64,000 nucleotides of DNA from Bacillota bacterium (GCA_023460955.1 JAEWOH010000041.1:206385-270384), one strand, 5' to 3'. Counted from the stretch's first letter, positions 16,358 to 24,799 are shown. A program made the numbers and translations. Notes: generated by a model not told the origin, from the sequence alone.

Positions 16358-17266
16358 ATGGATAATTGTGAAAAGCTTAATGCCGTAAATCGTATGAAGG
16401 AGTACATTCAGCAACACATAACCGAACAGATAACGTTGCGTATGTTGGCAAATACAGCAAATTATTCTCCCTGGCATGCCGATAGGATTTTTAAGGAACT
16501 TACAGGTAAAACTCCTTTTGAGTACATCAGGGCAGTCCGTTTGTCGCTTGCAGCTGTAAAACTGCGCAGTACGGATGTTAAAGTGGCAGACGTGGCCTTT
16601 GATTATGTGTTTGATTCACATGAAGGATTTACAAGAGCTTTTACAAAGCATTTCGGAGTGACTCCACGGTACTATAATAAAAGTTCTCCATTGATAAAAT
16701 TTTTTATACCGGAGAACATCCGTGATTTTTACCTCACAACACAAAAAGGAGTGACGTTTATGCCTAAAAATTCTAACGCTAATACGGTTTTTGTTCAGGT
16801 TATTGAACGGCCTGCAAGAAAGCTCATTTTAAAAAGAGGTATCACAGCTACCGAATACTTTAAATACTGCGAAGAGGTTGGCTGTGATATTTGGGATGCA
16901 CTGTTAAACATTAAGGAAGCACTTTATGAGCCTATAGGAATGTGGCTTCCTCAAAACCTTCAGAAACCAGGCACTTCAACCTATGCTCAGGGAGTAGAGG
17001 TACCGGAAGCTTACAGCGGAGATATTCCAGACGGATTTGAGATAATAGAGCTTAAGCCATGCAAATTGATGGTGTTCCAAGGAAAACCTTACGATGATGA
17101 AAAGTTTGGCGAAGCAATTTCTGAATTATGGGAAGTGATGAAGGATTACGATCCTAAACTATATGGCTTCGAGTGGGATGACCAGGCCGGCCCCAGGTTC
17201 CAATTGGCACCGATGGGGTATAGAGGGTATATTGAAGCCAGACCTGTCAGACAAATAAATGTATAG
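16358..17266 (+). CDS. AraC-family regulator with GyrI-like ligand domain, 302 aa
   Basis: The second Rob-type regulator in the window. The N-terminal double helix-turn-helix (LRMLANTANYSPWHADRIFKELTG; VADVAFDYVFDSHEGFTRAF, FGVTPRYYNK) spans about residues 10-110. The GyrI-like domain spans about 140-300, including YAQGVEVPEAYSG and FEIIELKPCKLMVFQGKP. It differs enough from the AraC gene at 6959-7804 not to be a recent duplicate. AGGTGAG-type ribosome site (GGAGGTGAGAAC). The target is unknown; the adjacent ANT(6)-like gene is a candidate. The 175-bp gap upstream contains two short stem-loops but no clear terminator. Confidence 0.83.
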   Translation: MDNCEKLNAVNRMKEYIQQHITEQITLRMLANTANYSPWHADRIFKELTGKTPFEYIRAVRLSLAAVKLRSTDVKVADVAFDYVFDSHEGFTRAFTKHFGVTPRYYNKSSPLIKFFIPENIRDFYLTTQKGVTFMPKNSNANTVFVQVIERPARKLILKRGITATEYFKYCEEVGCDIWDALLNIKEALYEPIGMWLPQNLQKPGTSTYAQGVEVPEAYSGDIPDGFEIIELKPCKLMVFQGKPYDDEKFGEAISELWEVMKDYDPKLYGFEWDDQAGPRFQLAPMGYRGYIEARPVRQINV

Positions 17267-17273
17267 GAATATA

Positions 17274-17366
17274 ATGAACAATAATTTTCGGATAATTAGC
17301 AATTCAAGTCAAGAAAATTATTACTCTCTGATTGATAATATTATTGAAGTTAATAATTTTGCTTAA
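17274..17366 (+). CDS. Possible 30-aa ORF, unrecognised (gene remnant?)
   Basis: ATG at 17274 with AGGA 6 bases ahead encodes 30 residues (MNNNFRIISNSSQENYYSLI...NNFA). It begins 8 bp after the AraC stop and ends 19 bp before the next gene. It reads like the start of a longer protein that has been cut short. No family is recognised. Confidence 0.25.
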   Translation: MNNNFRIISNSSQENYYSLIDNIIEVNNFA

Positions 17367-17385
17367 ACTGTAAAACCACTGTTTT

Positions 17386-18147
17386 GTGGCAAAGAAACAG
17401 ATTAAGCTATATCAGAGAAAGGAGAGTATCGGCGAGTACTATAAATGTCCGATGCAAAAAATCATGCATATAACATTCGAGGAATCTGAAAATGACGTTA
17501 TTTTTAAAATTACAGAATTTGACGCTAAGTTTGATAATGTTTTGAAAATGTGCTACTACCAATCAGATGGGAAGAGCTACTACAAAAGCTTTCCGAAGAA
17601 TACAAAGAATATTGAGCTGATTAAGCAGCACTATCTGAAAAACGCTGAAGAAATGTTTAGTCAGTTAGGGTATTTCAGGCCAGTCCCATGGGAAGATGCA
17701 CTATATGAGTTTGTTAAAAGAATGAAGGGCTCACAGGTAGAATGGTGGCTTACGGGGAGTTGTGCGACATGTATCCGCGGAATACCGTTAAATCCCCATG
17801 ATGTTGATATTACGATTAATTCAAAAGACATTGATGAGGTGAATGAAATCTTTGCAAACTACTTGATTGAACCGATTGTTGACACTAATGGCTGGCTGAC
17901 AAAGGATTTTGGAGTTGTATTCCTTCATGCCAGAATAGATTTGGCATCTGATCCTGTTGCCGCTTTAGATGAACCCGAACCGGTTGACTGTGGGCCATTT
18001 GCAAGAGCTCACCTTGAAACAGTAACCTGGAGGGGATATGAAATAAAAGTTCCTCCTCTTTACTTGCAGCTAAATGTAAACAAAAAGAGGGGAAGACATG
18101 ACAGGGTACATTTAATTCAAAGGCACATGGAAAGTATTAATAAGTAG
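17386..18147 (+). CDS. Nucleotidyltransferase-fold protein, 253 aa
   Basis: Residues about 115-250 resemble a minimal nucleotidyltransferase: VEWWLTGSCATCIRGIPLNP then HDVDITINSKDID gives the GS...D-D metal pair, and FGVVFLHARIDLASD could supply the third carboxylate. The N-terminal ~100 residues are not recognised. Only a GTG at 17386 is available near the front of the frame and it lacks a ribosome site, while a GGAGAG site at about 17419 serves no in-frame start. The 5' end may therefore be damaged or the start misjudged. The gene is the last of the resistance-like run and ends at a strong bidirectional terminator. Confidence 0.6.
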   Translation: MAKKQIKLYQRKESIGEYYKCPMQKIMHITFEESENDVIFKITEFDAKFDNVLKMCYYQSDGKSYYKSFPKNTKNIELIKQHYLKNAEEMFSQLGYFRPVPWEDALYEFVKRMKGSQVEWWLTGSCATCIRGIPLNPHDVDITINSKDIDEVNEIFANYLIEPIVDTNGWLTKDFGVVFLHARIDLASDPVAALDEPEPVDCGPFARAHLETVTWRGYEIKVPPLYLQLNVNKKRGRHDRVHLIQRHMESINK

Positions 18148-18151
18148 AGTA

Positions 18152-18188
18152 AAAAAAGTTATGAAGGCTGAGCCTTCATAACTTTTTT
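18152..18188. terminator. Bidirectional terminator between converging genes
   Basis: AAAAAAGTTATGAAGGC (from 18152) pairs exactly with GCCTTCATAACTTTTTT (to 18188) around loop TGA. A/T tails on both sides let it act for the + strand nucleotidyltransferase gene and the - strand ceramidase-like gene. Confidence 0.93.
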
Positions 18189-18202
18189 TATGGAAAACCA
18201 CA

Positions 18203-19444
18203 TTATTGCTTATCTTCACTGTAAGCTGCCAACTGTTCGGTAACCAATTGCACTAGCCTATCCGCAGTATCGCGGTTTAAGGGCATAACTCTCCCATGAT
18301 AAATATAGTAAATCAAATAAGAGTGAAGCACTTCATAACCGCCTTTGTCATATTCTTCAGCTGTCGGTAGATAGCCGTCGCAGCCGTTGGTATAACCACC
18401 AAAGCAAATAAGCGGATTGTTGCACGCAATTGCGACATCTACCGCAAGCTCGCACATTATTTCACTGGGAACGCCACATAGACAGCCGCCGTTAAGCTTG
18501 AAATATTGAATTTCTATCTCTGTACTTTGTTGAGTTATCCCTTCCTTATGTAACCTATCAACCTCTTTAAGCCAGTTTGTACCATCAATATGATTTTGTG
18601 ACATTGCCTCTTTTGAAATGGCCTTTGCTTTTTCAGGGGAAGGCACGTCGGCATGAAAGACCTCAACCTGAGAAAACATCTCCAATTCATTAATCTTTAC
18701 CGGCTGTAGCTTGTCAATACAGGGGCTGACGGCTTCAATTACTGCAGAAGCCATTATATCCAATGCTTCCAACGAACCGTCGTGTTTTGGCTTGACGTTT
18801 CCGGAAGCACCTTGCGTAAACATAACTTTACATTTAAAGCTATCTTCAAGCCTATCTCTTGTAACCCCGATAAAGTCGGAAGATACAAGGTAATTATCCG
18901 CCAGAAGCACATTTGCGTGGGCTGTAACTCTTAAAATCAGCAGACGCAATTTGTCGGACTCGGCATCAGTTACTTTCAGAATATTGATGCGCTTGTCGAG
19001 GACGCCTTGCGGGTTTCTCCGGTTTATCCCTATATCTGCTTCTGCTACTCCCCAGGCTGCTTTTACCGGAAACATAGTCTCTTCAGCCATGCTTACAGCA
19101 AGCAGTACCTGTTCACACAGAAAACGAAAGTATTCCGGCTCCAGGCTGATATTTGGTGCACTGTGTGTATGACTAAAGCAAAGCATGACCCTGTCACGGG
19201 TTATTCCAAGCTTAGCAGCAATCTGATTGCGCAAAAGATTTGCGTCTGAGTTCATAAAGCCAATATGGTCAACTGCTGTCAGGCAGCACATTCCTTCGTT
19301 TGAACGCCAAAGTGATACCTGTGCGAAAAGCTTGTGCAAAACCCCTCTGGAAAGTTCATCTTCTCTCCCAAAACCCACAGTCTGAACGTTATAGGCAGGT
19401 GTAATATCTACCTCTGAGAATCCTAAATATATTTTATTTTCCAT
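18203..19444 (-). CDS. Neutral/alkaline ceramidase-like (N-terminal domain) protein, 413 aa
   Basis: Resembles the N-terminal catalytic domain of neutral/alkaline non-lysosomal ceramidases. The start is GFSEVDITP. The zinc motif FSHTHSAPN is at residues 90-98, MFTQGASGNVKPK matches the conserved QGxxGD/N-type segment, and CFGGYTNGCDGYLPTAEEY matches the late G-Y-x-N-x-x-x-G-Y-L-P block. There is no signal peptide and no C-terminal immunoglobulin-like domain, so unlike secreted ceramidases it is probably cytoplasmic with another amide substrate. A longer frame starts at 19564, but AAGGAG sits 8 bases before ATG 19444. The 459-bp region upstream holds an unusual structured element. Confidence 0.75.
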   Translation of the reverse strand: MENKIYLGFSEVDITPAYNVQTVGFGREDELSRGVLHKLFAQVSLWRSNEGMCCLTAVDHIGFMNSDANLLRNQIAAKLGITRDRVMLCFSHTHSAPNISLEPEYFRFLCEQVLLAVSMAEETMFPVKAAWGVAEADIGINRRNPQGVLDKRINILKVTDAESDKLRLLILRVTAHANVLLADNYLVSSDFIGVTRDRLEDSFKCKVMFTQGASGNVKPKHDGSLEALDIMASAVIEAVSPCIDKLQPVKINELEMFSQVEVFHADVPSPEKAKAISKEAMSQNHIDGTNWLKEVDRLHKEGITQQSTEIEIQYFKLNGGCLCGVPSEIMCELAVDVAIACNNPLICFGGYTNGCDGYLPTAEEYDKGGYEVLHSYLIYYIYHGRVMPLNRDTADRLVQLVTEQLAAYSEDKQ

Positions 19445-19502
19445 AAACTTTGCTCCTTTATATTTAAAGTAATTTAAAAATAATATTGATAAGCAAAGCT
19501 TG

Positions 19503-19617
19503 ATACCGGGCGGTACAGCTCTACCGCTCCATGCAATTACCGCCCTCGTCTCAAGACAATGCATGGAGCATAAACAATGTTGAGCGGTTGAATGCTCATA
19601 AATAGCACCTCGGGTAT
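19503..19617 (-). promoter_or_regulatory. Structured, pseudoknot-capable leader RNA candidate before the ceramidase-like gene
   Basis: Read on the minus strand, ATACC (19617-19613) and GGTAT (19507-19503) could close a 115-nt domain. Inside it GCTCCATGCA (19569-19560) pairs with TGCATGGAGC (19535-19526). GGGCGGTA (19545-19538), in the loop between them, pairs with TACCGCCC (19515-19508) beyond the helix, an A-B-A'-B' order. ACCGCTC (19588-19582) can also pair with GAGCGGT (19529-19523), and GCGGTA (19527-19522) offers a competing hairpin with TACCGC. This order suits a pseudoknot or a switch. No known riboswitch consensus was recognised. The rest of the gap from 19618 to 19903 is A/T-rich with nothing clear. 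Confidence 0.5.
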
Positions 19618-19903
19618 AAAAATTTTAGTTTAATTATATTATATATATAAAATTTTATCACCGATTAAATTTACATCTAAATTGTTTTATATCCTTATTC
19701 AAAAGTTCAGTATTCACTTGCCTTATTAAGAAATACTAAAATCGGTGCTTAATATGTTCTCAAAGGTATTAATCCGTTTGAATATATACATTTAGATATA
19801 AAAATACATCAAATTATTTTAAATATACATTTACTTAAGTCGTTTTGCAGTTAAAATATAGGATTAGTAGTACTAAATTTATACTCAACAATAGGAGCTT
19901 TAT

Positions 19904-21091
19904 ATGGATCAAATTACTGCTGTTAACCAGAACAATAATAAACTTGGTAAATCGCTTGTTTTATTGATGGCCGTAGCGGCAGGAACTGCTGTAGCAAACT
20001 TATACTACATTCAGCCGCTGCTGGGTGAAATTGCAAGGGCACTAAATGTAAGCCAGGTAAATGTCGGTTTTACCACAATGCTTACACAGGTGGGATATGC
20101 CATAGGAATGCTGGTTCTGCTTCCGTTAGCTGATATCAAGGAAAAAAGAAAGCTTATTTTGATAATGCTTTTTTGTTCAACCTGTTCACTGCTGCTTATG
20201 TTTTTTTCTCCCAATATTACTGTTCTCTCAGTGGCGGCCTTTGCTGTAGGGTTTACCTCTGTGGTACCTCAGCTTATAGTTCCTTTAGCTGCTCAATTAG
20301 CAGAACCAGGGGAAAGAGGAAAGGTGATAGGCACTGTTATGAGCGGTCTCTTGATTGGAATACTGCTCTCCCGTACCTTAAGCGGTATAATAGGAGAAAA
20401 TTTTGGCTGGAGAGTGGTTTACCTCATTGCCGCCGGACTAATGATATTATTGGCAGGACTTTTAGGCAAATTCTTACCTGTAAGTCCTGCGGTCTCAACC
20501 TTGAAATATAAAGATTTGTTTAAGTCCATGTTTGGTCTTGTGAAGACATACCCGGTGCTTGTTGAAGCCTCTATTAACGGGGCTATGATGTTTGCGGCAT
20601 TCAGTGCCTTCTGGACTTCTCTTACCTTTTTGTTGGAAGGCCCTCAGTATAATATGGGTGCCGATATTGCAGGACTGTTCGGTTTGATTGGGGTGGTCGG
20701 TGCAGCAGCTGCACCGATAGCAGGGAGATTGGCTGATAAAAAGAGTCCTAAATTTACAGTTGGAATAGGAATTGTTATTGTCATTGCTGCATATGTTTGT
20801 ATGCTTTTATTCGGTTTTAAATTATGGGGATTGATTATCGGTGTAATATTACTTGACCTGGGTGTTCAATCCTGCCAGATATCAAATCAGGCAAGAGTAC
20901 ATGCATTGAGTAATGAATACCGAAATCGAATAAATACTGTTTTTATGGTATCTTACTTTATTGGTGGTTCTCTGGGTTCTTTCCTCAGTTCCTACAATTA
21001 TGCACGGCTTGGCTGGATAGGTGTTTGTCTGCTTGGACTTGCTACCCAGATAATAGCAATCATAGCTCATAAGAGCTTTAAGAAAACCTAG
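19904..21091 (+). CDS. MFS transporter (drug/metabolite exporter type), 395 aa
   Basis: About twelve hydrophobic segments span the chain. The first-loop MFS motif is PLADIKEKRKLILIMLF (variant of G-x-x-x-D-R-x-G-R-R), and GLLIGILLSRTLSGIIGENFGWRVVYLI is the motif C-like antiporter region of exporters. The start NLYYIQPLLGEIARALNVS is typical of the YnfM/YfcJ-like and related MFS_1 group. AGGAGC lies 7 bases before the ATG. It stands divergent from the ceramidase-like gene and precedes an FMN oxidase-like gene by 103 bp. The substrate is unknown; export of a toxic compound is a reasonable guess from the neighbourhood. Confidence 0.85.
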   Translation: MDQITAVNQNNNKLGKSLVLLMAVAAGTAVANLYYIQPLLGEIARALNVSQVNVGFTTMLTQVGYAIGMLVLLPLADIKEKRKLILIMLFCSTCSLLLMFFSPNITVLSVAAFAVGFTSVVPQLIVPLAAQLAEPGERGKVIGTVMSGLLIGILLSRTLSGIIGENFGWRVVYLIAAGLMILLAGLLGKFLPVSPAVSTLKYKDLFKSMFGLVKTYPVLVEASINGAMMFAAFSAFWTSLTFLLEGPQYNMGADIAGLFGLIGVVGAAAAPIAGRLADKKSPKFTVGIGIVIVIAAYVCMLLFGFKLWGLIIGVILLDLGVQSCQISNQARVHALSNEYRNRINTVFMVSYFIGGSLGSFLSSYNYARLGWIGVCLLGLATQIIAIIAHKSFKKT

Positions 21092-21194
21092 TTTTTCGAT
21101 TCAATAATAATGGACAATGCTTTCCATATGGAGTAAACTACTACTAATATTTGCTGTTTGTGTACGCCGGAAGTGAGCGTAGATAGGAGACATT

Positions 21195-22097
21195 ATGAAA
21201 CAAAATACTGATCAAAATTTCAAACCCGGTGATTCAAATCAGATAACTCGCGAGTATTTTGACTCACTTTTGATTGAAATGAGGCATATTGATGCAGTGC
21301 TGCCCTCTACAGAATTTGAACTATACGGAGAAACCTTTTCTACACCTGTTATGACTGCTGCATTATCCCATCTTGACGGATGCCGCCCGAATGGCATGGC
21401 TGAGATGGCCAAGGGGGCAAAAGCGACAAATGCAGTGATGTGGACCGGCATGGGTGAGGATTCCGAGCTGGAGGCAATAACAGCTACAGGTGCCAGAACT
21501 ATCAAAATAATTAAGCCTCACGCAGATAATGATAAAGTTTATAAAAAAATCGAACACGCTGAAAAGAATGGTGTTTTTGCATTGGGCATGGACATTGACC
21601 ATTCCTTCAACAATAAAGGAGAGTACGACAATGTTCTCGGGCTCCCCATGACAGGCAAGACACTTGATGAAATTAAGGCTTTTGTTAAGGCAACTAAGTT
21701 GCCGTTTATAATAAAAGGTGTTTTAAGTGAACAGGATACCTATAAGTGCCTGGAAGCAGGAGTTAAAGGTATAGTAGTATCTCATCATCATGGTATTATG
21801 GACTTTGCCGTACCGCCGCTGATGATACTTCCTAAAATATCAAAAATAGTAAACAAGAGTATTCCAATATTTGTTGACTGCGGCGTTACAAATGGAATAG
21901 ATGTTTTCAAGGCACTTGCTCTGGGGGCAACAGCAGTTTCTGTAGGTCGTACTTTAATGCCTCCGCTTACCGAAGAGGGTGCAGCAGGAGTAGAGAAAAA
22001 GATAAAGAATATTACAAAAGAGCTGGCAGGTGTTATGGCAAGAACGGCTTTTAAAACCATAGCTGAAATTGATTCATCAGTTATCTGGAAGCGATAA
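21195..22097 (+). CDS. FMN-dependent alpha-hydroxyacid oxidase-like protein, 300 aa
   Basis: A TIM-barrel flavoprotein of the lactate oxidase/glycolate oxidase family. Seen: STPVMTAALSHLDG (FMN-binding start), PFIIKGVLSEQDTYKCLEAGVKGIVVSHHHG, and IPIFVDCGVTNGIDVFKALALGATAVSVGRTLMPPL (phosphate-binding end). It is about 50-70 residues shorter than typical lactate oxidase. The usual S-N-H-G-G-R-Q-L-D block reads SHHHGIMDF, so the active-site histidine is kept but the substrate-binding arginine is isoleucine, and the N-terminal tyrosine motif is not seen. It may act on something other than a 2-hydroxyacid. A TAGGAG site precedes the start. Confidence 0.78.
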   Translation: MKQNTDQNFKPGDSNQITREYFDSLLIEMRHIDAVLPSTEFELYGETFSTPVMTAALSHLDGCRPNGMAEMAKGAKATNAVMWTGMGEDSELEAITATGARTIKIIKPHADNDKVYKKIEHAEKNGVFALGMDIDHSFNNKGEYDNVLGLPMTGKTLDEIKAFVKATKLPFIIKGVLSEQDTYKCLEAGVKGIVVSHHHGIMDFAVPPLMILPKISKIVNKSIPIFVDCGVTNGIDVFKALALGATAVSVGRTLMPPLTEEGAAGVEKKIKNITKELAGVMARTAFKTIAEIDSSVIWKR

Positions 22098-22167
22098 CCG
22101 GATACTCAACACTATCCGGATAATCAGCACTATATAGAAATCCATAATTGAAGGGAGGCGGTCTTTT

Positions 22168-22311
22168 ATGTCAAACCAATCAGAGCAGGACCAACAAAGC
22201 ACTGATGGACAACAGTCAAGTGATGCTCATCAATGCATAAATGCTCAGCAAAGAATCTTATTATTTAAACATGAAAGGTGGTCTCTCTATGGGGTCGGAA
22301 GAAAGAATTAA
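22168..22311 (+). CDS. Small Gln/Ser-rich ORF (47 aa) overlapping the methyltransferase start
   Basis: ATG at 22168 follows a very good ribosome site (GGGAGGCGG). The product begins MSNQSEQDQQSTDGQQSSDA and has eight or more glutamines, then RILLFKHERWSLYGVGRKN. It overlaps the next gene by 23 bp in another frame, and the ribosome site of that gene lies within it, so it could couple translation. No family is recognised. It may be a true small protein, a leader, or a remnant of a low-complexity N-terminus. Confidence 0.45.
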   Translation: MSNQSEQDQQSTDGQQSSDAHQCINAQQRILLFKHERWSLYGVGRKN

Positions 22312-23101
22312 ATCAGTTATTGATTATTACAGTAACTTTAATGAAAAAGACAGGTTGAAATCAACTTACGGTAAGCTGGAGTTTGCACACATGACAGAGC
22401 TGCTGCAGCGCTATTTGCCGGAAGCTCCTGCCACAATATGTGACATTGGCGGGGCTGCAGGGGATTACGCCCTGTTTTTTACAAAGCTCGGTTATAATGT
22501 ACACCTGCTGGATATAGTACCTAAACATATTGAACAGGCAAAAGAACGTGCCCGGGAAGAAGGTATTGCAGATCCGGCAAAATTTGTAGTTGGAGATGCT
22601 TTGGATTTGCCTTACGAAAATAATAGCTTTGATGCTGTTTTCCTGAGTGGGCCTTTATATCACTTACCTGATAAAAACGATCGTATCAGAGCCTTTTCAG
22701 AAGCAAAAAGAGTATTGAAACCCGGTGGAATTTTAACTGCATATTCTATCGGAAGGTACGCCACAATGTTTTATGGAATAAGTGCCGGACTGATATATGA
22801 TAGAAATTTCATGGAGAAGTTGAAAAAGGAAGTCTCTACAGGACTGCGTTACAAATACGCAGAGGGCATTATTGACAATGCTTATTTTCACCTTTCCGAT
22901 GAACTGAAGCAGGAGATGGCAGAAGCAGGGCTCAATTACATAGCACTTCACGGAGTTATCGGCGCAGGCTGGATGGCCCCGGACTTTGATGAGGCCTGGG
23001 AGATGGAGGAACGCAAAAACTTGATTATGGATATTGCAAGGCTGTCTGAAAATATTCCTGATTCCTGTTCCAAAATCTTCATTGCAGGAAAAAAAGATTA
23101 A
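22289..23101 (+). CDS. Class I SAM-dependent methyltransferase, 270 aa
   Basis: A Methyltransf_11/25-type enzyme: TICDIGGAAGDYALFFTKLGYNVHLLDIVPKHIEQAK (motif I and the acidic ribose contact), VGDALDLPYENNSFDAVFLSGPLYHL (motifs II-IV), then RVLKPGGILTAYSIGR (motif VI). The frame opens at 22241, but AAAGGTGG lies 8 bases before ATG 22289. The acceptor is not recognisable; similar genes sit with GNAT and phosphotransferase genes in many Firmicutes. It overlaps a small Gln-rich ORF and converges on the ABC-F gene 118 bp away, with no strong terminator between them. Confidence 0.82.
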   Translation: MGSEERIKSVIDYYSNFNEKDRLKSTYGKLEFAHMTELLQRYLPEAPATICDIGGAAGDYALFFTKLGYNVHLLDIVPKHIEQAKERAREEGIADPAKFVVGDALDLPYENNSFDAVFLSGPLYHLPDKNDRIRAFSEAKRVLKPGGILTAYSIGRYATMFYGISAGLIYDRNFMEKLKKEVSTGLRYKYAEGIIDNAYFHLSDELKQEMAEAGLNYIALHGVIGAGWMAPDFDEAWEMEERKNLIMDIARLSENIPDSCSKIFIAGKKD

Positions 23102-23219
23102 TGAAAAATATACACCTCAAATGTCTACTTTAAAAGACATTTGGGGTGTAGTCATTATGAGGTGTAACTTATATCATTTTTTAAGACAACAACTGACTTC
23201 GGGAATAAAAATCGCTGCA

Positions 23220-24707
23220 TTAGAGATCGATTATCTTAGTAGCGATGTTATTTCTGAATTCAATGTCATGCTCTACAAATAATATTGTTGGTGAATACTC
23301 CAACAACAGTTCTTCTATTTGCATACGTGAGATAACATCAATATAATTCAGCGGTTCATCCCATATATGCAGATGTACCTTTTCACACAGGCTTCTGGCT
23401 ATAAGAACTTTTTTCTTTTGTCCCCCGCTAAAGCTGGATAGATCCTTCTCGAACTGAACCCTTGAAAAGTCCAGCTTTCGCAATATAGCCTTAAAAAGAC
23501 TTTCGTCAATATCATGTTCCTTTGAGTAGTCTGTTAAATTACCGCTTAAATAAGAGGTGTCCTGTGACACATAGGATATTTTCAACTGGCTGGCCCTTCG
23601 GAAGTTCCCGGTATAGCTAAGTCCCTCGCCGCAGATAAGTTTAATTAGAGTTGATTTCCCTGAACCATTTCTGCCACTCAGAGAAATTCTGTCTCCTCTT
23701 TCTATGATAAAACTTACATTCTCACAGGCTGTTTTCTCGCCATAGAATATTGACACCTTATCAAGCTCAACAAAACGGTTTGTATGAAAATCAAGCTGTG
23801 ATATTTTTAATTTCTCAGAGCTTTCAATATTTTTTAAAAGCTTAGATTTCTCATCAATTGCTGTTTCCTGTCTTTCCTGTATTGCTTTTGAGCGGCTCAT
23901 CATTTTTTTAGCTTTTGCACCTTGGTAGGATCTTCGTGAAATGTTCTTTTCAGTCACTGTGGGATCAAAACCGATTTTTTTTGACTCTGCTCTGTCCGAC
24001 CAGTCAGCTGTGCGTTTTGCCGCCGTTTGTAATCTCTTGATATCCTTTTTTAGTTTTTCGTTTTCCGCAAGTTCATAATTGTCCTGCAACTCTTTGTTGT
24101 ACCACCACGATGAAAAGTTCCCCTTCTGAACCTCAATATTAGTTTTGTTTATCGAAAGGATATGGTCAATGCTATTATCAAGAAAAGCCCTGTCATGTGA
24201 TACCAAAATAAAGCCTTGCTTTGAATTAAGGTAATCACTGACAATTTGTCTCGCCTTAATATCCAAATGGTTTGTAGGCTCGTCGATTAGCAGGAAGCTG
24301 TTTTCCTTCAGAAACAACGAAACAAGCAGCACCTTGGTCTGCTCTCCATTGGAGAGGGTGTTAAAGGGACGGTAAAGTACATCTTCAGATACCTCCATAA
24401 GGGACAGCTCACGCATAACCTCCCAGTGAACATAAGAGGGACATATTTCTTCGATAATATCAATAGTATTTTTCTCTTTATCCTTTATCTCAAAGGGAAA
24501 ATATTCAAAGTTCACCTTTGCAGAAATTTTACCGCTGTATTCATACTTTCCCAGCAGCAAATTGAGAAAAGTGGTTTTACCTCTTCCGTTTCTCCCTGTA
24601 AATCCCAGCTTCCAATCGGTATTGATTTGAAAGCTGACGTTCTCAAATATGTTATCGTAACTGCCATCATATGAAAAAGTTAAATTATTTACATTTATTA
24701 AAGACAT
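23220..24707 (-). CDS. ABC-F ribosomal protection protein, Lsa/CplR-like, 495 aa
   Basis: A cytoplasmic twin-ATPase that removes lincosamide, pleuromutilin and streptogramin A drugs from the ribosome (known function of the Lsa/Vga/CplR group). First cassette: Walker A GRNGRGKTTFL (about residue 38), signature LSNGEQTK, Walker B LLIDEPTNHLD. The interdomain linker at about 190-310 is long and basic. Second cassette: GRNGSGKSTLI, FSGGQKKKVLIAR, LHIWDEPLNYID. There is no membrane domain. The start, LTFSYDGSYDNIFENVSF then NTDWKLGFTGRNGRGKTT, is that of Lsa-type proteins. AGGAGG is 6 bases before the ATG. Upstream lies a textbook attenuator, strong support for a true antibiotic-induced role. Confidence 0.9.
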   Translation of the reverse strand: MSLINVNNLTFSYDGSYDNIFENVSFQINTDWKLGFTGRNGRGKTTFLNLLLGKYEYSGKISAKVNFEYFPFEIKDKEKNTIDIIEEICPSYVHWEVMRELSLMEVSEDVLYRPFNTLSNGEQTKVLLVSLFLKENSFLLIDEPTNHLDIKARQIVSDYLNSKQGFILVSHDRAFLDNSIDHILSINKTNIEVQKGNFSSWWYNKELQDNYELAENEKLKKDIKRLQTAAKRTADWSDRAESKKIGFDPTVTEKNISRRSYQGAKAKKMMSRSKAIQERQETAIDEKSKLLKNIESSEKLKISQLDFHTNRFVELDKVSIFYGEKTACENVSFIIERGDRISLSGRNGSGKSTLIKLICGEGLSYTGNFRRASQLKISYVSQDTSYLSGNLTDYSKEHDIDESLFKAILRKLDFSRVQFEKDLSSFSGGQKKKVLIARSLCEKVHLHIWDEPLNYIDVISRMQIEELLLEYSPTILFVEHDIEFRNNIATKIIDL

Positions 24708-24799
24708 GGATATCCTCCTGTATTAAAAATCATGCACCTCGGTATAATAGTTTCAGATTGCTGATATTAGCATTATCAGTAAGGTATTATTACCGTTTA

